From NCBI RefSeq assembly GCF_900096585.1, contig NZ_FMYH01000011.1, forward strand, positions 1-64,000: DNA of 64,000 nucleotides, given 5' to 3'. The notes beneath the pieces are model-generated. The model saw nothing but the letters and a program-made list of their open reading frames with translations, was not told the origin of the DNA and ran no database searches. Shown in pieces: positions 1-8,898 of the stretch (positions within the stretch are counted from its first letter, which is position 1; every line of letters starts with the position of its first letter). A program made the translations under genes and the position numbers. The stretch comes from Sanguibacter gelidistatuariae (GTDB taxonomy: Bacteria > Actinomycetota > Actinomycetes > Actinomycetales > Cellulomonadaceae).

Positions 1-272
1 GTCGCAGCCTTCAAGATCGCCACGTCCTCACGCAGGCGCCGGTTCTCGGCCTTGAGGCGCTTGATCTCCTCCAGCTCATCGCTGGTCACCCCGGGACGCC
101 CGCCGGCATCGACGTCCGCCTGGGCGACCCACCGGCGCACCGACTCCCGGCTCACCCCCAGCTGCTTGGCCACCGCGAACGAGGCCGCGGTCAAGTTCTG
201 GTACTCCCCGCGATGCTCGGTGACCAACCTCACGGCACGGGCCTTCAGTTCTTCGTCGATCTTCTTGGGCAT
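1..272 (-). CDS. IS3-family transposase OrfA, partial (continues beyond base 1)
   Basis: Translation leftwards from ATG 272 begins [14 protein letters not shown], contains a helix-turn-helix around [10 protein letters not shown] (about residues 38-47) and a charged zipper-like helix [16 protein letters not shown] near residue 75. This is the usual OrfA layout: a DNA-binding protein that IS3 elements fuse to the DDE catalytic OrfB by a -1 frameshift. An in-frame ATG at 281 exists, but AGGAG lies about ten bases before ATG 272, so 272 is chosen. The visible part has no stop or frameshift. It is cut by the window edge, not evidently by mutation. Confidence 0.85.
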   Translation of the reverse strand, partial: MPKKIDEELKARAVRLVTEHRGEYQNLTAASFAVAKQLGVSRESVRRWVAQADVDAGGRPGVTSDELEEIKRLKAENRRLREDVAILKAA

Positions 273-326
273 GGTGCTCATTCTCCTGGACTCAAACAGG
301 AGCGGCATCAAACCTGGGGCGCTTCA
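1..326 (-). mobile_element. IS3-family insertion sequence, right-hand part with terminal end
   Basis: The left 326 bases read as the orfA end of an IS3-type element on the minus strand. Its outer end is placed at 326 because the minus strand there begins TGAAGCGCCCCAGG, a TG-started, C-rich tip typical of IS3-family terminal repeats, and because recognisable NhaA coding starts immediately to the right. The other terminal repeat and orfB lie outside the window, so the target-site duplication and completeness cannot be judged. Confidence 0.7.
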
Positions 327-1828
327 GGATTGCCCCAGGAGGCGAGACCGCGCGTGGTTGGGGCATCGTGATCGGCACCGACACGGCATTCCTGTTGGGC
401 GTCCTGGCGTTGGTCGGGCCCGCCGTCTCGACGCAACTGCGGGTCTTCCTCCTGAGCCTGACGGTCGTTGATGACATCGTGGCTGTAACGGTCATCGGCG
501 TCGTGTACTCCGACTCCATCGATATCTCCGCGCTGATAGTTGCGGCGGTCGGGATCGCGGTGCTGGTGGTCTTGGGGCGGGCTGGCGTATGGCGGACGTG
601 GCCGTATGTGCTCGTCACGATCATGGTGTGGGTGGCGACGGTCGCCTCCGGCATGCACGCCTCGATCGCTGGGATGATAGCCGGCCTGCTCATCCCTGCC
701 TTCGCTCCCCGCCGGGAGGCGGTGGAGGGGGCAGCCACCCTGTTCCGGGCGTTTCGGCAGTCGCCGATGGCTGAGGTGGGACGGTCCGCGAAAGACGCGC
801 TCGTCCGTGCGGTATCCGTGAATGAGCGGATACAGCTGGTGCTGCACCCCTGGGTCAGCTACGTGATCGTGCCGGTTTTTGCGCTGGCCAACGCGGGGGT
901 CGACCTTCGCGGTGGAGTTCTCGCTGAAGCATTGGTTTCACCGATGACGTGGGCCGTGGTTGTGGGACTGGTGGGTGGCAAGTTCCTGGGCATCGGCCTT
1001 TTTTCCCTTGGCGGAGCCAAACTCGGCCTAGGCCGGCTTCCGCAGGGCGTCGGTCCGGGTCAGGTGTTGGCCGGCGGCGCCTTGTCCGGGATCGGGTTTA
1101 CTGTGGCGCTGCTCATCATCGGTCTCGCCTTCGATTCGCCGGAACTCCAGGATCAGGCGACCGTCGGCGTCCTGCTGGCCCTCGTCATGGCTACCGCACT
1201 GGGTTGGTTGGTGTTCCGGTTGGCTGCGATCCTGCATGGTGAGACCTCGGCTGGACTGCCGAGGACCCTCGCCCGCCCCGTGGATCCGGATCGGGATCAC
1301 CTGCGCGGCCCTGCCTCGGCGCCGTTGACGCTGGTGGAATTCGCGGACTTCGAGTGTCCCTTCTGTGCGCGCGCCACCGGGGTGACCAAGGAGGTGCGGG
1401 AGCACTTCGGTGAGGATTTGCGGTACGTCTTCCGTCACCTGCCGCTGCCCGATGTGCACCCGCATGCGGAGCTGGCCGCCGCGGGCGCGGAGGCCGCCGC
1501 CGCGCAGGGGCGGTTCTGGGAGATGCATGACCTGCTCTTCGCCCGTCAGGACCAGCTTGAGCTCGAGGACTTGGCTGGGTACGCCGGACGCCTGGGTCTC
1601 GACGTCGAAGAGTTCCTCCGCGACGTCGACGAACAGCGCCACGCCGCACGCATCAGGGAAGACGTGGCTGACGCCGAGGCCAGTGGTGCCCGCGGCACCC
1701 CGACCTTCTTTGTGGGCACGCAGCGCCACATCGGCGCCTACGATGCTCAGAGTCTTATCGCTGAGCTTGAGGCCGCCCGGCGCGGCGAGGCAGACCCACG
1801 GCGTGGAGGCAGAACGCCTCTACCTTGA
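327..1828 (+). pseudogene. nhaA: 5'-truncated Na+/H+ antiporter NhaA fused to a DsbA-like thioredoxin domain
   Basis: NhaA exchanges Na+ for H+ across the cytoplasmic membrane. The reading frame is open from the IS end and shows the family hallmarks: the TDTAF motif of the discontinuous helix, the ion-binding Asp pair in VVDDIVAV, and the helix with GGKFLGIG carrying the conserved Lys. The C-terminal third (from about base 1290) is a DsbA/thioredoxin-like domain with the CPFC redox motif in [12 protein letters not shown] and the cis-Pro region [11 protein letters not shown]. NhaA-thioredoxin fusions are known in actinobacteria. Roughly the first 120 residues (about four transmembrane helices) are missing because the IS3 element abuts codon GG at 327. 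A GTG at 368 could start a shortened product, but it would lack the N-terminal helices, so loss of antiport is inferred. Confidence 0.8.
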
Positions 1829-2548
1829 GCGATGACTCCACCACAAGGTCGCATCGTCAAAGAAGGCGACACCAGAGCGGAGTGGGCGTCGAGATCTCTT
1901 CGAGTCAGACCCACCACGGTCACGATCTCGGCGGCCGCCGCGACGACCGCAAGGCGCCTCAAGCTCAATACGGGGATCTCGTAGTTCGCCAGTACCGGGC
2001 CGTTCGTGGACCCTCGACGATGTCGAGCAGATCCTCTGCGCACTCCACCGTTCCGGGTACATCACCAACGGACCAGCCGGCTGGCAGACGACCTACGGCG
2101 GGCGGCTGTAGCAACTGCGCTGGCCAGAGGATCGGCGAGTTTGATACCGAGCCACATCCTGAAGGTGGGACGTGACCGCGCCGACCTTGATAAGGGGCAA
2201 GCAGGTCGCCGGACGTCTCGCTGGCAGCTTCCCGGCGGCCCGGGCCCTACGCGTCAGGGTGGGGTGGCAAGAGACGTTGTTCCCCTGGCAGTGACCGGGG
2301 GGAAGCCGGCCCCCGAGCGGGACCTTGAGTACGCAGATGATGGAATCATTCGTGCCAAGGAGATGGATGACCGAACGAGCCTCACCTGAGGTGATGAACG
2401 GTCCAGAGCATGGTGCGGCGCGCGGGCGGCTCAGCGAGGAACCTCTCCGGTATCGCAAACCTCGCGTGAGGAGTGCAATGAAGTCAGCGGTCAAGGCCAG
2501 GGGTACCGCTTGGACAACGTCGATCCGGATGGGAGCGCGAGGTCGCCC
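1829..2548. other. Region without a convincing gene
   Basis: Frames are short and interrupted on both strands. A 50-codon ORF (1832-1984, plus, starting MTPPQGRIVKEGD) begins four bases after the nhaA stop and could be a tiny downstream gene. Another plus-frame stretch near 2010-2110 reads RSWTLDDVEQILCALHRSGY before a stop at about 2110, which looks like the tail of a decayed gene. I recognise neither. The rest shows nothing I can name. Confidence 0.4.
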
Positions 2549-2870
2549 ATGAGACACGGACAGAGGTACGCAAGGTTCAAGGTCGTCGCGCTCGCGGCGA
2601 CCTTGGCGTCGCTGCGAGCCGCGTGCGGGGGAGGAGCGGCATCGCCCACACCGACTGTGGGCACGACGACGTCGAGCTCACCTTCCGCACGACGACGTCG
2701 ACGTCGGAACCAGCCACCCCACCTCTGGCGACACCGATCCACCGGTTGAGCCGACCCCGAGCGTTGACCCGGCGACCGTGCAGGCCACCGCGTCCAATCG
2801 TGCTGTAACCGCTCCCCAACCCTCGGATCTGCCACGAGGCACTTCTTCGACATCGGTGGCCCATTCATAA
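2549..2870 (+). pseudogene. Possible frame-broken small secreted protein/lipoprotein
   Basis: From ATG 2549 one frame reads MRHGQRYARFKVVALAATLA followed by SLRAACGGG and a Ser/Thr/Pro linker, resembling a signal peptide with a poor lipobox (RAAC). That frame stops at 2749. A different frame (+1) continues in the same style, GTSHPTSGDTDPPVEPTPS, to TAA 2868-2870. The simplest reading is one Thr/Pro-rich exported protein broken by an indel near 2690. There is no conserved domain to support it, so a chance alignment of two low-complexity frames remains possible. Confidence 0.3.
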
Positions 2871-2963
2871 GGACGTTCCGTTCCGACCGTGAACCGATAG
2901 GCGCATCGCTGTCTAGCATTTGCTCCAGGACTGAAATGTCAGAAACGAATTGAAGGACAGGAA

Positions 2964-4694
2964 ATGACCGAACGCATTATCTCTACTTCCGTTCTCGTCA
3001 TTGGCACAGGCGGTGCGGGGCTGCGCGCGGCCATTGAACTCCGCCAGCAAGGGGTTGACGTGCTCGCGGTGGGCAAACGCCGCAAGCACGACGCCCACAC
3101 CACTCTCGCCGCTGGCGGTATCAACGCCGCCCTCGGCACGATGGACCCGGAGGACTCCTGGCAGCAGCATGCCGCCGACACCATCAAGGAGTCGTACAAT
3201 CTCGCAGACCCACGAATCGTCGAGATCATGGCGAAGAACGCACCGGAAGGCATCCGCGAGCTCGAAGCGTGGGGCATGCCATTCGCCCGTGAAGCGGACG
3301 GACGCATCTCCCAACGCTTCTTCGGCGCCCACAAGTATCGCCGAACCTGCTTCGTTGGCGACTACACGGGACTGGAGATACAACGCACACTGCTGCGACG
3401 GGCCGAGACGCTCGACGTTCCCATAATCGACACCGTCTACATCTCCCGCCTCCTGGTCGCAGACAACCATATTTTCGGCGCCTACGGGTTCGACATCGTC
3501 GACGGGTCGAGAGTCGTCATCCACGCCGATGCAGTCATCCTGGCCACCGGCGGCCACACCAGAATCTGGCGGCAGACAACATCCCGCCGGGACGAGAACA
3601 CCGGAGATACCTTCCGTCTGGCCGCCCTTGCCGGAGCGCGGCTCAGGGATGTCGAACTGGTGCAGTTCCATCCGTCGGGAATCATGGAACCGGCGGACGC
3701 TGCCGGCCTGCTCATCTCCGAGGCGGCGCGCGGCGAAGGGGGCATTCTCCGTAACGCCTTGGGTGAGCGGTTCATGTCCCGCTACGATCCGGAACGGATG
3801 GAGCTTTCCACCCGCGACAGGGTCGCGCTGGCGATTTCGACCGAAATCAGCGAGGGCCGCGGCACACCGAGGGGCGGGGTGCTGCTGGATCTGACCCATC
3901 TCGACCGGGACGTCATCCTGACCCGGCTACCGCGCGTGTACCGCAACATGCTCGACCTCCAGATGCTCGACATCACGAAGGATCCGATCGAGATCGCACC
4001 GACGGCCCATTACTCGATGGGCGGCGTCTGGGTCCGGCCCGAAGACCACGGCACAGACGTGGCCGGGCTCTACGCGATCGGCGAGGCGAGTTCAGGAACC
4101 CACGGCGCCAACCGGCTCGGCGGCAATTCCCTCGCGGAACTGCTCGTTTATGGTCGCATCGTGGGACACGCTGCGGCGTCGTACTCCCGCGGCCTGGAAG
4201 CCCAGACCCGCAGTACCGAAGCCGTCGGCGAGGCGAAGGGAGAAATCGACACGCTTTTGGCCAGCCGCGGTTTCGACAACGTCCGCAGCATGCAGCGCGC
4301 CATCCGCGACCTCATGAGCGAACACGCCGGGGTCATCAGAAACGAGGAAGGGCTACAGAACGGCCTCGCCAAGCTCGACGCCGTCGAGGCACGGTTACCC
4401 GACCTCGCCGTGCACCCGGATATCGCCGGTTTCGACGACCTCGCCCACGCACTCGACCTGAAAGGCTCCCTGATAGCCGCCCGGGCGACCCTCGAATCCG
4501 CGCTGGCACGCCGGGAGACCCGCGGCGCCCACAACCGCTCCGACTACCTCAAGCTTGACCCGGCGCTGAAAGTGAACATGGTGTGGTCGCTGACCGACGG
4601 GCTCACCCAGGAGCCCGTGGCGGAGACGCCACCGGAGATCGAGCAACTGATGGTATCGACCGAGGAAAGCGTCGTGGGCAAGTTGGTTGAATAG
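2964..4694 (+). CDS. Fumarate reductase/succinate dehydrogenase-type FAD flavoprotein
   Basis: A 576-residue flavoprotein of the SdhA/FrdA/NadB superfamily, normally interconverting succinate and fumarate or similar dicarboxylates. Seen in order: Rossmann FAD motif GTGGAGLRAA (residues 14-23); AHTTLAAGGINA, where the His aligns with the residue that binds FAD covalently in SdhA/FrdA (absent in NadB); VQFHPSG; ISEAARGEGG; STRDRVA; TAHYSMGG with the active-site His; and HGANRLGGNSL. The C-terminal ETRGAHNRSDY is also family-typical. AGGA precedes ATG 2964. No iron-sulfur or cytochrome subunit adjoins it; the next gene is a b561-molybdopterin oxidoreductase, so electrons may be passed differently. 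The exact substrate is unknown. Confidence 0.85.
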   Translation: MTERIISTSVLVIGTGGAGLRAAIELRQQGVDVLAVGKRRKHDAHTTLAAGGINAALGTMDPEDSWQQHAADTIKESYNLADPRIVEIMAKNAPEGIRELEAWGMPFAREADGRISQRFFGAHKYRRTCFVGDYTGLEIQRTLLRRAETLDVPIIDTVYISRLLVADNHIFGAYGFDIVDGSRVVIHADAVILATGGHTRIWRQTTSRRDENTGDTFRLAALAGARLRDVELVQFHPSGIMEPADAAGLLISEAARGEGGILRNALGERFMSRYDPERMELSTRDRVALAISTEISEGRGTPRGGVLLDLTHLDRDVILTRLPRVYRNMLDLQMLDITKDPIEIAPTAHYSMGGVWVRPEDHGTDVAGLYAIGEASSGTHGANRLGGNSLAELLVYGRIVGHAAASYSRGLEAQTRSTEAVGEAKGEIDTLLASRGFDNVRSMQRAIRDLMSEHAGVIRNEEGLQNGLAKLDAVEARLPDLAVHPDIAGFDDLAHALDLKGSLIAARATLESALARRETRGAHNRSDYLKLDPALKVNMVWSLTDGLTQEPVAETPPEIEQLMVSTEESVVGKLVE

Positions 4695-4698
4695 CCGC

Positions 4699-4839
4699 CA
4701 ACGCCCTCACGTGATGGCCTCGCTCCGCAACACGGCCCTCAGCATCCCGCATCTGGCCGGCTGGACCAGCATCGCCGCCGACCTACGCCACCACGCTCGC
4801 TACCCCGATAGAGCCATCAATTGCGTCTCGAACTGCTAA
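4699..4839 (+). mobile_element. ISAs1-like transposase C-terminal remnant
   Basis: Starting a few bases after the flavoprotein stop, one frame reads PHVMASLRNTALSIPHLAGW and continues TSIAADLRHHARYPDRAI to TAA 4837-4839. The pattern (VMATLRN-lAI-lLRLAGW-NIA-ALRHHAR) is the C-terminal tail of ISAs1/H-repeat-family DDE transposases. Everything upstream of this tail is missing, and the tail itself carries substitutions. A related remnant lies at 10170-10286. Confidence 0.7.
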
Positions 4840-5037
4840 AACACGACCTTTCCGGGGACTCTGGGGTGAAGGTAGCGTCAGACATGTCGAGGTCTTCCAG
4901 ATGGGCTGTGTAGGAACTCTCATCATCGGGAGACTTCGACCCCTATCCAGCGAACGACGCGCCGCCGCCTGCTCCACCCTCATGTGTGAAGTGCCGCTTT
5001 CCTCGCCCCGATTGATGCCGGGCGCTAGGCTTTGGGC

Positions 5038-6819
5038 ATGGACTCTTCATCGAAGGACCATCATGTGCCGGCGCCGGACGTTGGGCCAGACGGAGCGAAG
5101 TTGAGTTTCCGGTCGGAACTCGACAGCACGCACTACACCGTCGTCGATGAGCATTGGGCCGGGGGAGTTCCCGCCCAATACGGTGTCGCACCACGCGTGC
5201 GGATCGGCCGGAGCAAGTGGTTCAACCTGCTGTGGCTGATTCCGATCGGCCTGCTCCTCCTGATCATCGGCATTGCCGTCGCCAAGGGAATCCGCGAGCT
5301 CCCAGCTGTCGCAGACTTCATACACCAGTATCCCGGCGAATCCGAACTGCCGGACAACGCACCGGTCGGCTTCCCCGCTTGGGTCGGCTGGCAGCACTTC
5401 CTCAACCTGTTCCTGATGATCTTCATCATCCGGTCCGGCGTCACGATCATCGCTGACCATCCCAGGTTCTACTGGACCAGGCACTCCACCCCAGGAAAAG
5501 ACTGGTTCCGTATGCAGAAGCCGGTGCCGTCTGACCCGCTGTACACGGCGAAGCAGGACTCGATCACCCTGCCGGACGGTGTTGGGCTGCCTGGCCGCCG
5601 GCACTCCATCGGCCTCGCCCGATGGTGGCATCTCGGTGTCGATACACTCTGGCTGCTCAACGGGATCATCTTCTACATCCTGATTTTCACGACCGGCCAG
5701 TGGATGCGTCTGGTCCCGATGAGCTGGGACGTGATTCCGAACTCCATTTCGGTTGCGATCCAGTACCTCTCTTTGGACTGGCCGGTGGAGAACGGATGGG
5801 TCAACTACAACAGCTTGCAAGTCATCGCCTACTTCATCACCGTGTTCATCGCAGCGCCGGCGGCTCTGATAACCGGGCTGGGGATGTCCCCGGCACTGTC
5901 TACCCGGTTCCGCCGGATCAGTTCGGTGTTCAGCATCCAGCTCGCCCGGTCACTGCACTTCCTCGTGCTGTGCTGGTTCGTCATGTTCATCGTCATCCAC
6001 GTGACCCTGGTGCTGACGACCGGAGCCCTTCGCAATCTGAACCACATGTATGCGGCGCGGGACGACGACTCGTGGGTGGGCTTCTCGATCTTCGCCGCCT
6101 CCATGGTCGTCGTCATCGTCGGCTGGGTAGCGGCCACCCCGTTCACGTACCGGCATCCGCGGGTAGTGCAGAAGGTCGGCTACGCGCTGATCGGCCCGGC
6201 GCAGCGACTGTTCGAACACCTCGACTCAAAGCCGGGCCAGTACTCCGAGAAGGATATCTCCCCCTACTTCTGGCACAACGGCAAGTACCCCGAAACTGAG
6301 GAGTACAAGCAACTCGAGGCAGGTAGCTTCGCCGACTACAAGCTCCGCATCAACGGCCTCGTCGAAAACCCGGTTGAACTGAGCCTGGAACAGTTGCGGG
6401 CGCTGCCGAATCATGAGCAGATCACCCAGCATTTCTGCATTCAGGGCTGGTCTGGTATCGCCAAATGGGGCGGAGTATCGATGCAATCGATCCTCGATGT
6501 CGTCAAACCCAGGCCGGAGGCCAAATGGGTGATCTTCTATTCATACGCCGTCGGGCCGGATGGCGGAATCTACTATGACGCGCAGCCGATTGAGCAAATG
6601 AGCTACGAGCTCACGATGCTCGCCTATGACATGAACGACGACACGCTGTCGTTCGGTCACGGCGCCCCGCTCCGCCTGCGCAACGAAGTCCAGCTCGGCT
6701 TCAAACTCGTCAAGTGGATCAAGGGAATCGAATTCGTCGAGCACTTCTCGGACGTTGGCGGGGGCCTGGGCGGGTATAACAATGACCATGAGTTCTTCGG
6801 CTATCGACAGTCCATCTAA
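5038..6819 (+). CDS. Cytochrome b561-like membrane domain fused to a molybdopterin oxidoreductase domain
   Basis: The 593-residue protein has two parts. Residues about 60-385 hold around six hydrophobic helices with candidate haem ligands in WQHFLNLF and in LARSLHFLVLCWF followed by FIVIHVTLVL, as in b561/formate-dehydrogenase-gamma-like electron carriers. Residues about 430-590 are an oxidoreductase molybdopterin-binding domain (sulfite oxidase/MsrP class) whose Mo-ligand Cys is C467 in HFCIQGWSGIAKWGG. It probably reduces or oxidises a small substrate at the membrane using quinone electrons. There is no Tat signal, so topology is uncertain. ATG 5038 is chosen over TTG 5032; no strong Shine-Dalgarno is visible. 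A moaA start overlaps its 3' end, supporting a molybdenum cofactor link. Confidence 0.85.
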   Translation: MDSSSKDHHVPAPDVGPDGAKLSFRSELDSTHYTVVDEHWAGGVPAQYGVAPRVRIGRSKWFNLLWLIPIGLLLLIIGIAVAKGIRELPAVADFIHQYPGESELPDNAPVGFPAWVGWQHFLNLFLMIFIIRSGVTIIADHPRFYWTRHSTPGKDWFRMQKPVPSDPLYTAKQDSITLPDGVGLPGRRHSIGLARWWHLGVDTLWLLNGIIFYILIFTTGQWMRLVPMSWDVIPNSISVAIQYLSLDWPVENGWVNYNSLQVIAYFITVFIAAPAALITGLGMSPALSTRFRRISSVFSIQLARSLHFLVLCWFVMFIVIHVTLVLTTGALRNLNHMYAARDDDSWVGFSIFAASMVVVIVGWVAATPFTYRHPRVVQKVGYALIGPAQRLFEHLDSKPGQYSEKDISPYFWHNGKYPETEEYKQLEAGSFADYKLRINGLVENPVELSLEQLRALPNHEQITQHFCIQGWSGIAKWGGVSMQSILDVVKPRPEAKWVIFYSYAVGPDGGIYYDAQPIEQMSYELTMLAYDMNDDTLSFGHGAPLRLRNEVQLGFKLVKWIKGIEFVEHFSDVGGGLGGYNNDHEFFGYRQSI

Positions 6820-7015
6820 GGCGTGGACGGTCCTGGACGCCAGGCGCCGACCACTATGCGACCTGGAGATCTCGGTCACGGGCCGGTGTAGTTTCCGATG
6901 CCTGTACTGCGCGCCCAAAGAACCGGCCAGCAGCAGGGGAATGACTCACCGTGTCAACACTGGTGTCGGTCGAGTCAAGAAGCAACCGGCCCGCGATCTG
7001 ACGCAGGGTCCGTGA
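6788..7015 (+). pseudogene. moaA: moaA (GTP 3',8-cyclase) N-terminal stub
   Basis: From ATG 6788, overlapping the last 32 bases of the molybdoenzyme gene, the frame reads VLDARRRPLCDLEISVTGRC then SFRCLYCAPKEP. This is the MoaA start with the radical-SAM cluster motif C-x3-C-x2-C. Homology ends around 6920; the frame runs into unrelated sequence and stops at 7015, whereas MoaA is about 330-360 residues long. MoaA makes the first molybdopterin intermediate. Overlap with the molybdoenzyme suggests a former operon cut by deletion or insertion. The remaining protein cannot be functional. Confidence 0.75.
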
Positions 7016-7342
7016 CCGGCTCATCCGCCAGAACGCGGGCCTGCAGGACCTCGTCGCCGGCGATCTTGCCCACCTGCGGTCGGCTCCCGATCCGCCGCCG
7101 TCATCATCCTGCGTCTCACACACGTACCCCTCGCTGACCAGCACTGTTGCTACGAGGCTATGACACCAGGGTGGCCGTTTTCCGTTTTGGTCTTCGTATG
7201 GACCTACAAATGGGGTCACCGGCGACAATATGGGTCCGCCGTCGGCGGGTCGTGAGCGTCCGACGCCTCCCTATGAGGCAGACCGGCACGATTCTGTGGA
7301 TCGTGGCGATGCGCCGGCCGTCGTTCCGGGTAGATTGCGCGA
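7016..7342. other. Gene-free stretch after the moaA break, possibly mobile-element debris
   Basis: No frame here carries a recognisable domain. The part after the moaA breakpoint (about 6920-7200) differs in style from the moaA stub and is likely the debris that replaced the rest of moaA. A promoter for the phospholipid operon should lie in the last 100 bases before ATG 7343, but I see no clear -35/-10 pair or Shine-Dalgarno. Confidence 0.35.
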
Positions 7343-7978
7343 ATGCGCGGTCTCTATGCACTCAAGCCCTGGTACACCCGCCGGTTGACCTCCATCATTC
7401 GCGTCGCGGTCGCACGGGGGCTCTCACCCGACGTGTTCACCGCGGTCGGTGCGGTCAGCGCGCTCGGCGCGGGCGTGGCCATCGCCTACGGCAACTGGAT
7501 CCTCGCCCTCGTCCTGCTCGCCGGACGACTGGCCGGGGCCAACCTCGACGGCGCCGTCGCCCGTGCCCGGGGTGTGAGCCGGCCGTGGGGGTTTGTCCTC
7601 AACGAGCTCGGTGACCGGGCCGGCGATCTCGCCATGTTCGCCGGGCTGGTCGTGCTCGCGGAACGGACTTTGGATCTCGGTTGGGGAACCGGCTGGGCGA
7701 CCGGGTGGGTGCTGATCGCCGCCGTGTGCGCCACCCTGCCGACCTTCACTTCCCTGTCCGGAGCCGGCGCCGGTGCACCACGGCTCAACGGCGGACCGTT
7801 CGGCAAGACCGAACGTTGCGCCGTCGTCGTCGTCGCGACCGCGGTGCCCGCCTGGATACCCGCGGTCAGCGCCTTGATCGTCGTCGGGTCGGTGGTGACC
7901 ATGCTCGTGCGACTGCGCACGATCCACCGCCTGCTCGACGCCCCCGCCCCCGTCGCCCATCCCGCCGGGGACCGGTGA
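7343..7978 (+). CDS. YnbA-like CDP-alcohol phosphatidyltransferase family protein
   Basis: A 211-residue polytopic membrane protein of the CDP-alcohol phosphatidyltransferase fold, which transfers a phosphatidyl group from CDP-diacylglycerol to an alcohol. The signature D-x2-DG-x2-AR-x8-G-x3-D-x3-D is present as ANLDGAVAR and GFVLNELGD, so the first and third metal-binding Asp are Ala and Asn. The GPFGKTER segment near residue 153 and the LNELGD form resemble, from memory, E. coli YnbA, which has the same unusual motif. It overlaps the next gene by four bases, a coupled CdsA-like gene, matching the ynbA-ynbB pairing. The alcohol substrate is unknown. Confidence 0.75.
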   Translation: MRGLYALKPWYTRRLTSIIRVAVARGLSPDVFTAVGAVSALGAGVAIAYGNWILALVLLAGRLAGANLDGAVARARGVSRPWGFVLNELGDRAGDLAMFAGLVVLAERTLDLGWGTGWATGWVLIAAVCATLPTFTSLSGAGAGAPRLNGGPFGKTERCAVVVVATAVPAWIPAVSALIVVGSVVTMLVRLRTIHRLLDAPAPVAHPAGDR

Positions 7979-8898
7979 ACTTCCTCGGGATCGACGCCGA
8001 CCCTCTCGCCGACTGGTTCGGGCTGGACCGGTCCGGTTTCGTCATCAACATCCCCGTGGGGCCGTGGCACCTCGTGCTCGAGGGGCGGGCAGTCTTCTTC
8101 CTGCTCGTCTCGGTCGCCCTCATCGTCGTCGCCGCGGTCCCCGTCTTCCTCTCGGGGAAGCCCGAGCTCCGACGCCGCTGGACCACCTGGGCATGCATCC
8201 TGCCGATCATCGGCGTGCCCATCTGGCTCGGCCCCGGACCCACCGCCGCGCTCGTCGCCCTGATCGGACTCCAAGCGGTCCGGGAGTTCGCCAAGCTCGC
8301 CGCGCTCCCCAGGCCCGAGACGTGGATCCTGTTCGCGCTCGCCGTTGGATACCCGGTGGCCGCCTGGCTCGACCCGGGGCTGCTCGCCCTGGTCCCGCTG
8401 ATCGCCCTGCTCTGCGCGGCACCGGCGCTCCTGAGCGCGGACTCCACGGACGGGGTCCGGCGCGGTGCGATCACGGCCTTCGGTTCCATCTGGATCTGCT
8501 GGTCGCTGTCCAACCTCGTCCTGGTGTGGGAGGACGCCTACCTCATCTGCTTCGCGGCGGCCGCCACCGACGTCGCCGCGTGGTGCGGGGGCAACGGGCT
8601 GCGCCGATTCGGCTGGGCCAGGCGACCGCTGTCCCCGCTGAGCCCGAGCAAGACCGTCGGCGGCGTCGTCGGCGCCCTCCTCGGAGCTGTAATTGTCCTT
8701 GTCCTGCTCGGCTCCCTGTCGGTCGGGCTCATCGTTGCTGTTGTTGTCGGAAGCGTAGGAGGTGACCTGTTGGAATCCATGGTCAAACGTCAAGCAGGCG
8801 TCAAGGACGCCGGGAGCTGGCTCCCCGGATTCGGTGGCATCCTCGACCGCGTCGACTCCCTGCTGCTCGTCCTGCCCCTCGCGGCGGTGCTCGCATGA
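7975..8898 (+). CDS. Phosphatidate cytidylyltransferase (CdsA/YnbB-like)
   Basis: 307 residues, with about eight hydrophobic helices. CdsA-type enzymes make CDP-diacylglycerol from phosphatidic acid and CTP at the inner membrane. The family signature near the C-terminus is visible as [15 protein letters not shown] followed by [12 protein letters not shown]; the usual His of PGHGG is Phe here. GTG 7975 is taken as the start because it overlaps the preceding stop (GTGA) and follows a GGGG run. It lies between a phosphatidyltransferase and an acyltransferase, so the three genes can build a CDP-lipid branch together. It may be additional to a housekeeping cdsA elsewhere (inference). Confidence 0.85.
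   Translation: MNFLGIDADPLADWFGLDRSGFVINIPVGPWHLVLEGRAVFFLLVSVALIVVAAVPVFLSGKPELRRRWTTWACILPIIGVPIWLGPGPTAALVALIGLQAVREFAKLAALPRPETWILFALAVGYPVAAWLDPGLLALVPLIALLCAAPALLSADSTDGVRRGAITAFGSIWICWSLSNLVLVWEDAYLICFAAAATDVAAWCGGNGLRRFGWARRPLSPLSPSKTVGGVVGALLGAVIVLVLLGSLSVGLIVAVVVGSVGGDLLESMVKRQAGVKDAGSWLPGFGGILDRVDSLLLVLPLAAVLA

Noticed and set aside
2093-2557. 154-codon minus-strand ORF as a gene
   Set aside because: No domain, no ribosome site, composition like a shadow; the plus strand shows equally long empty frames.
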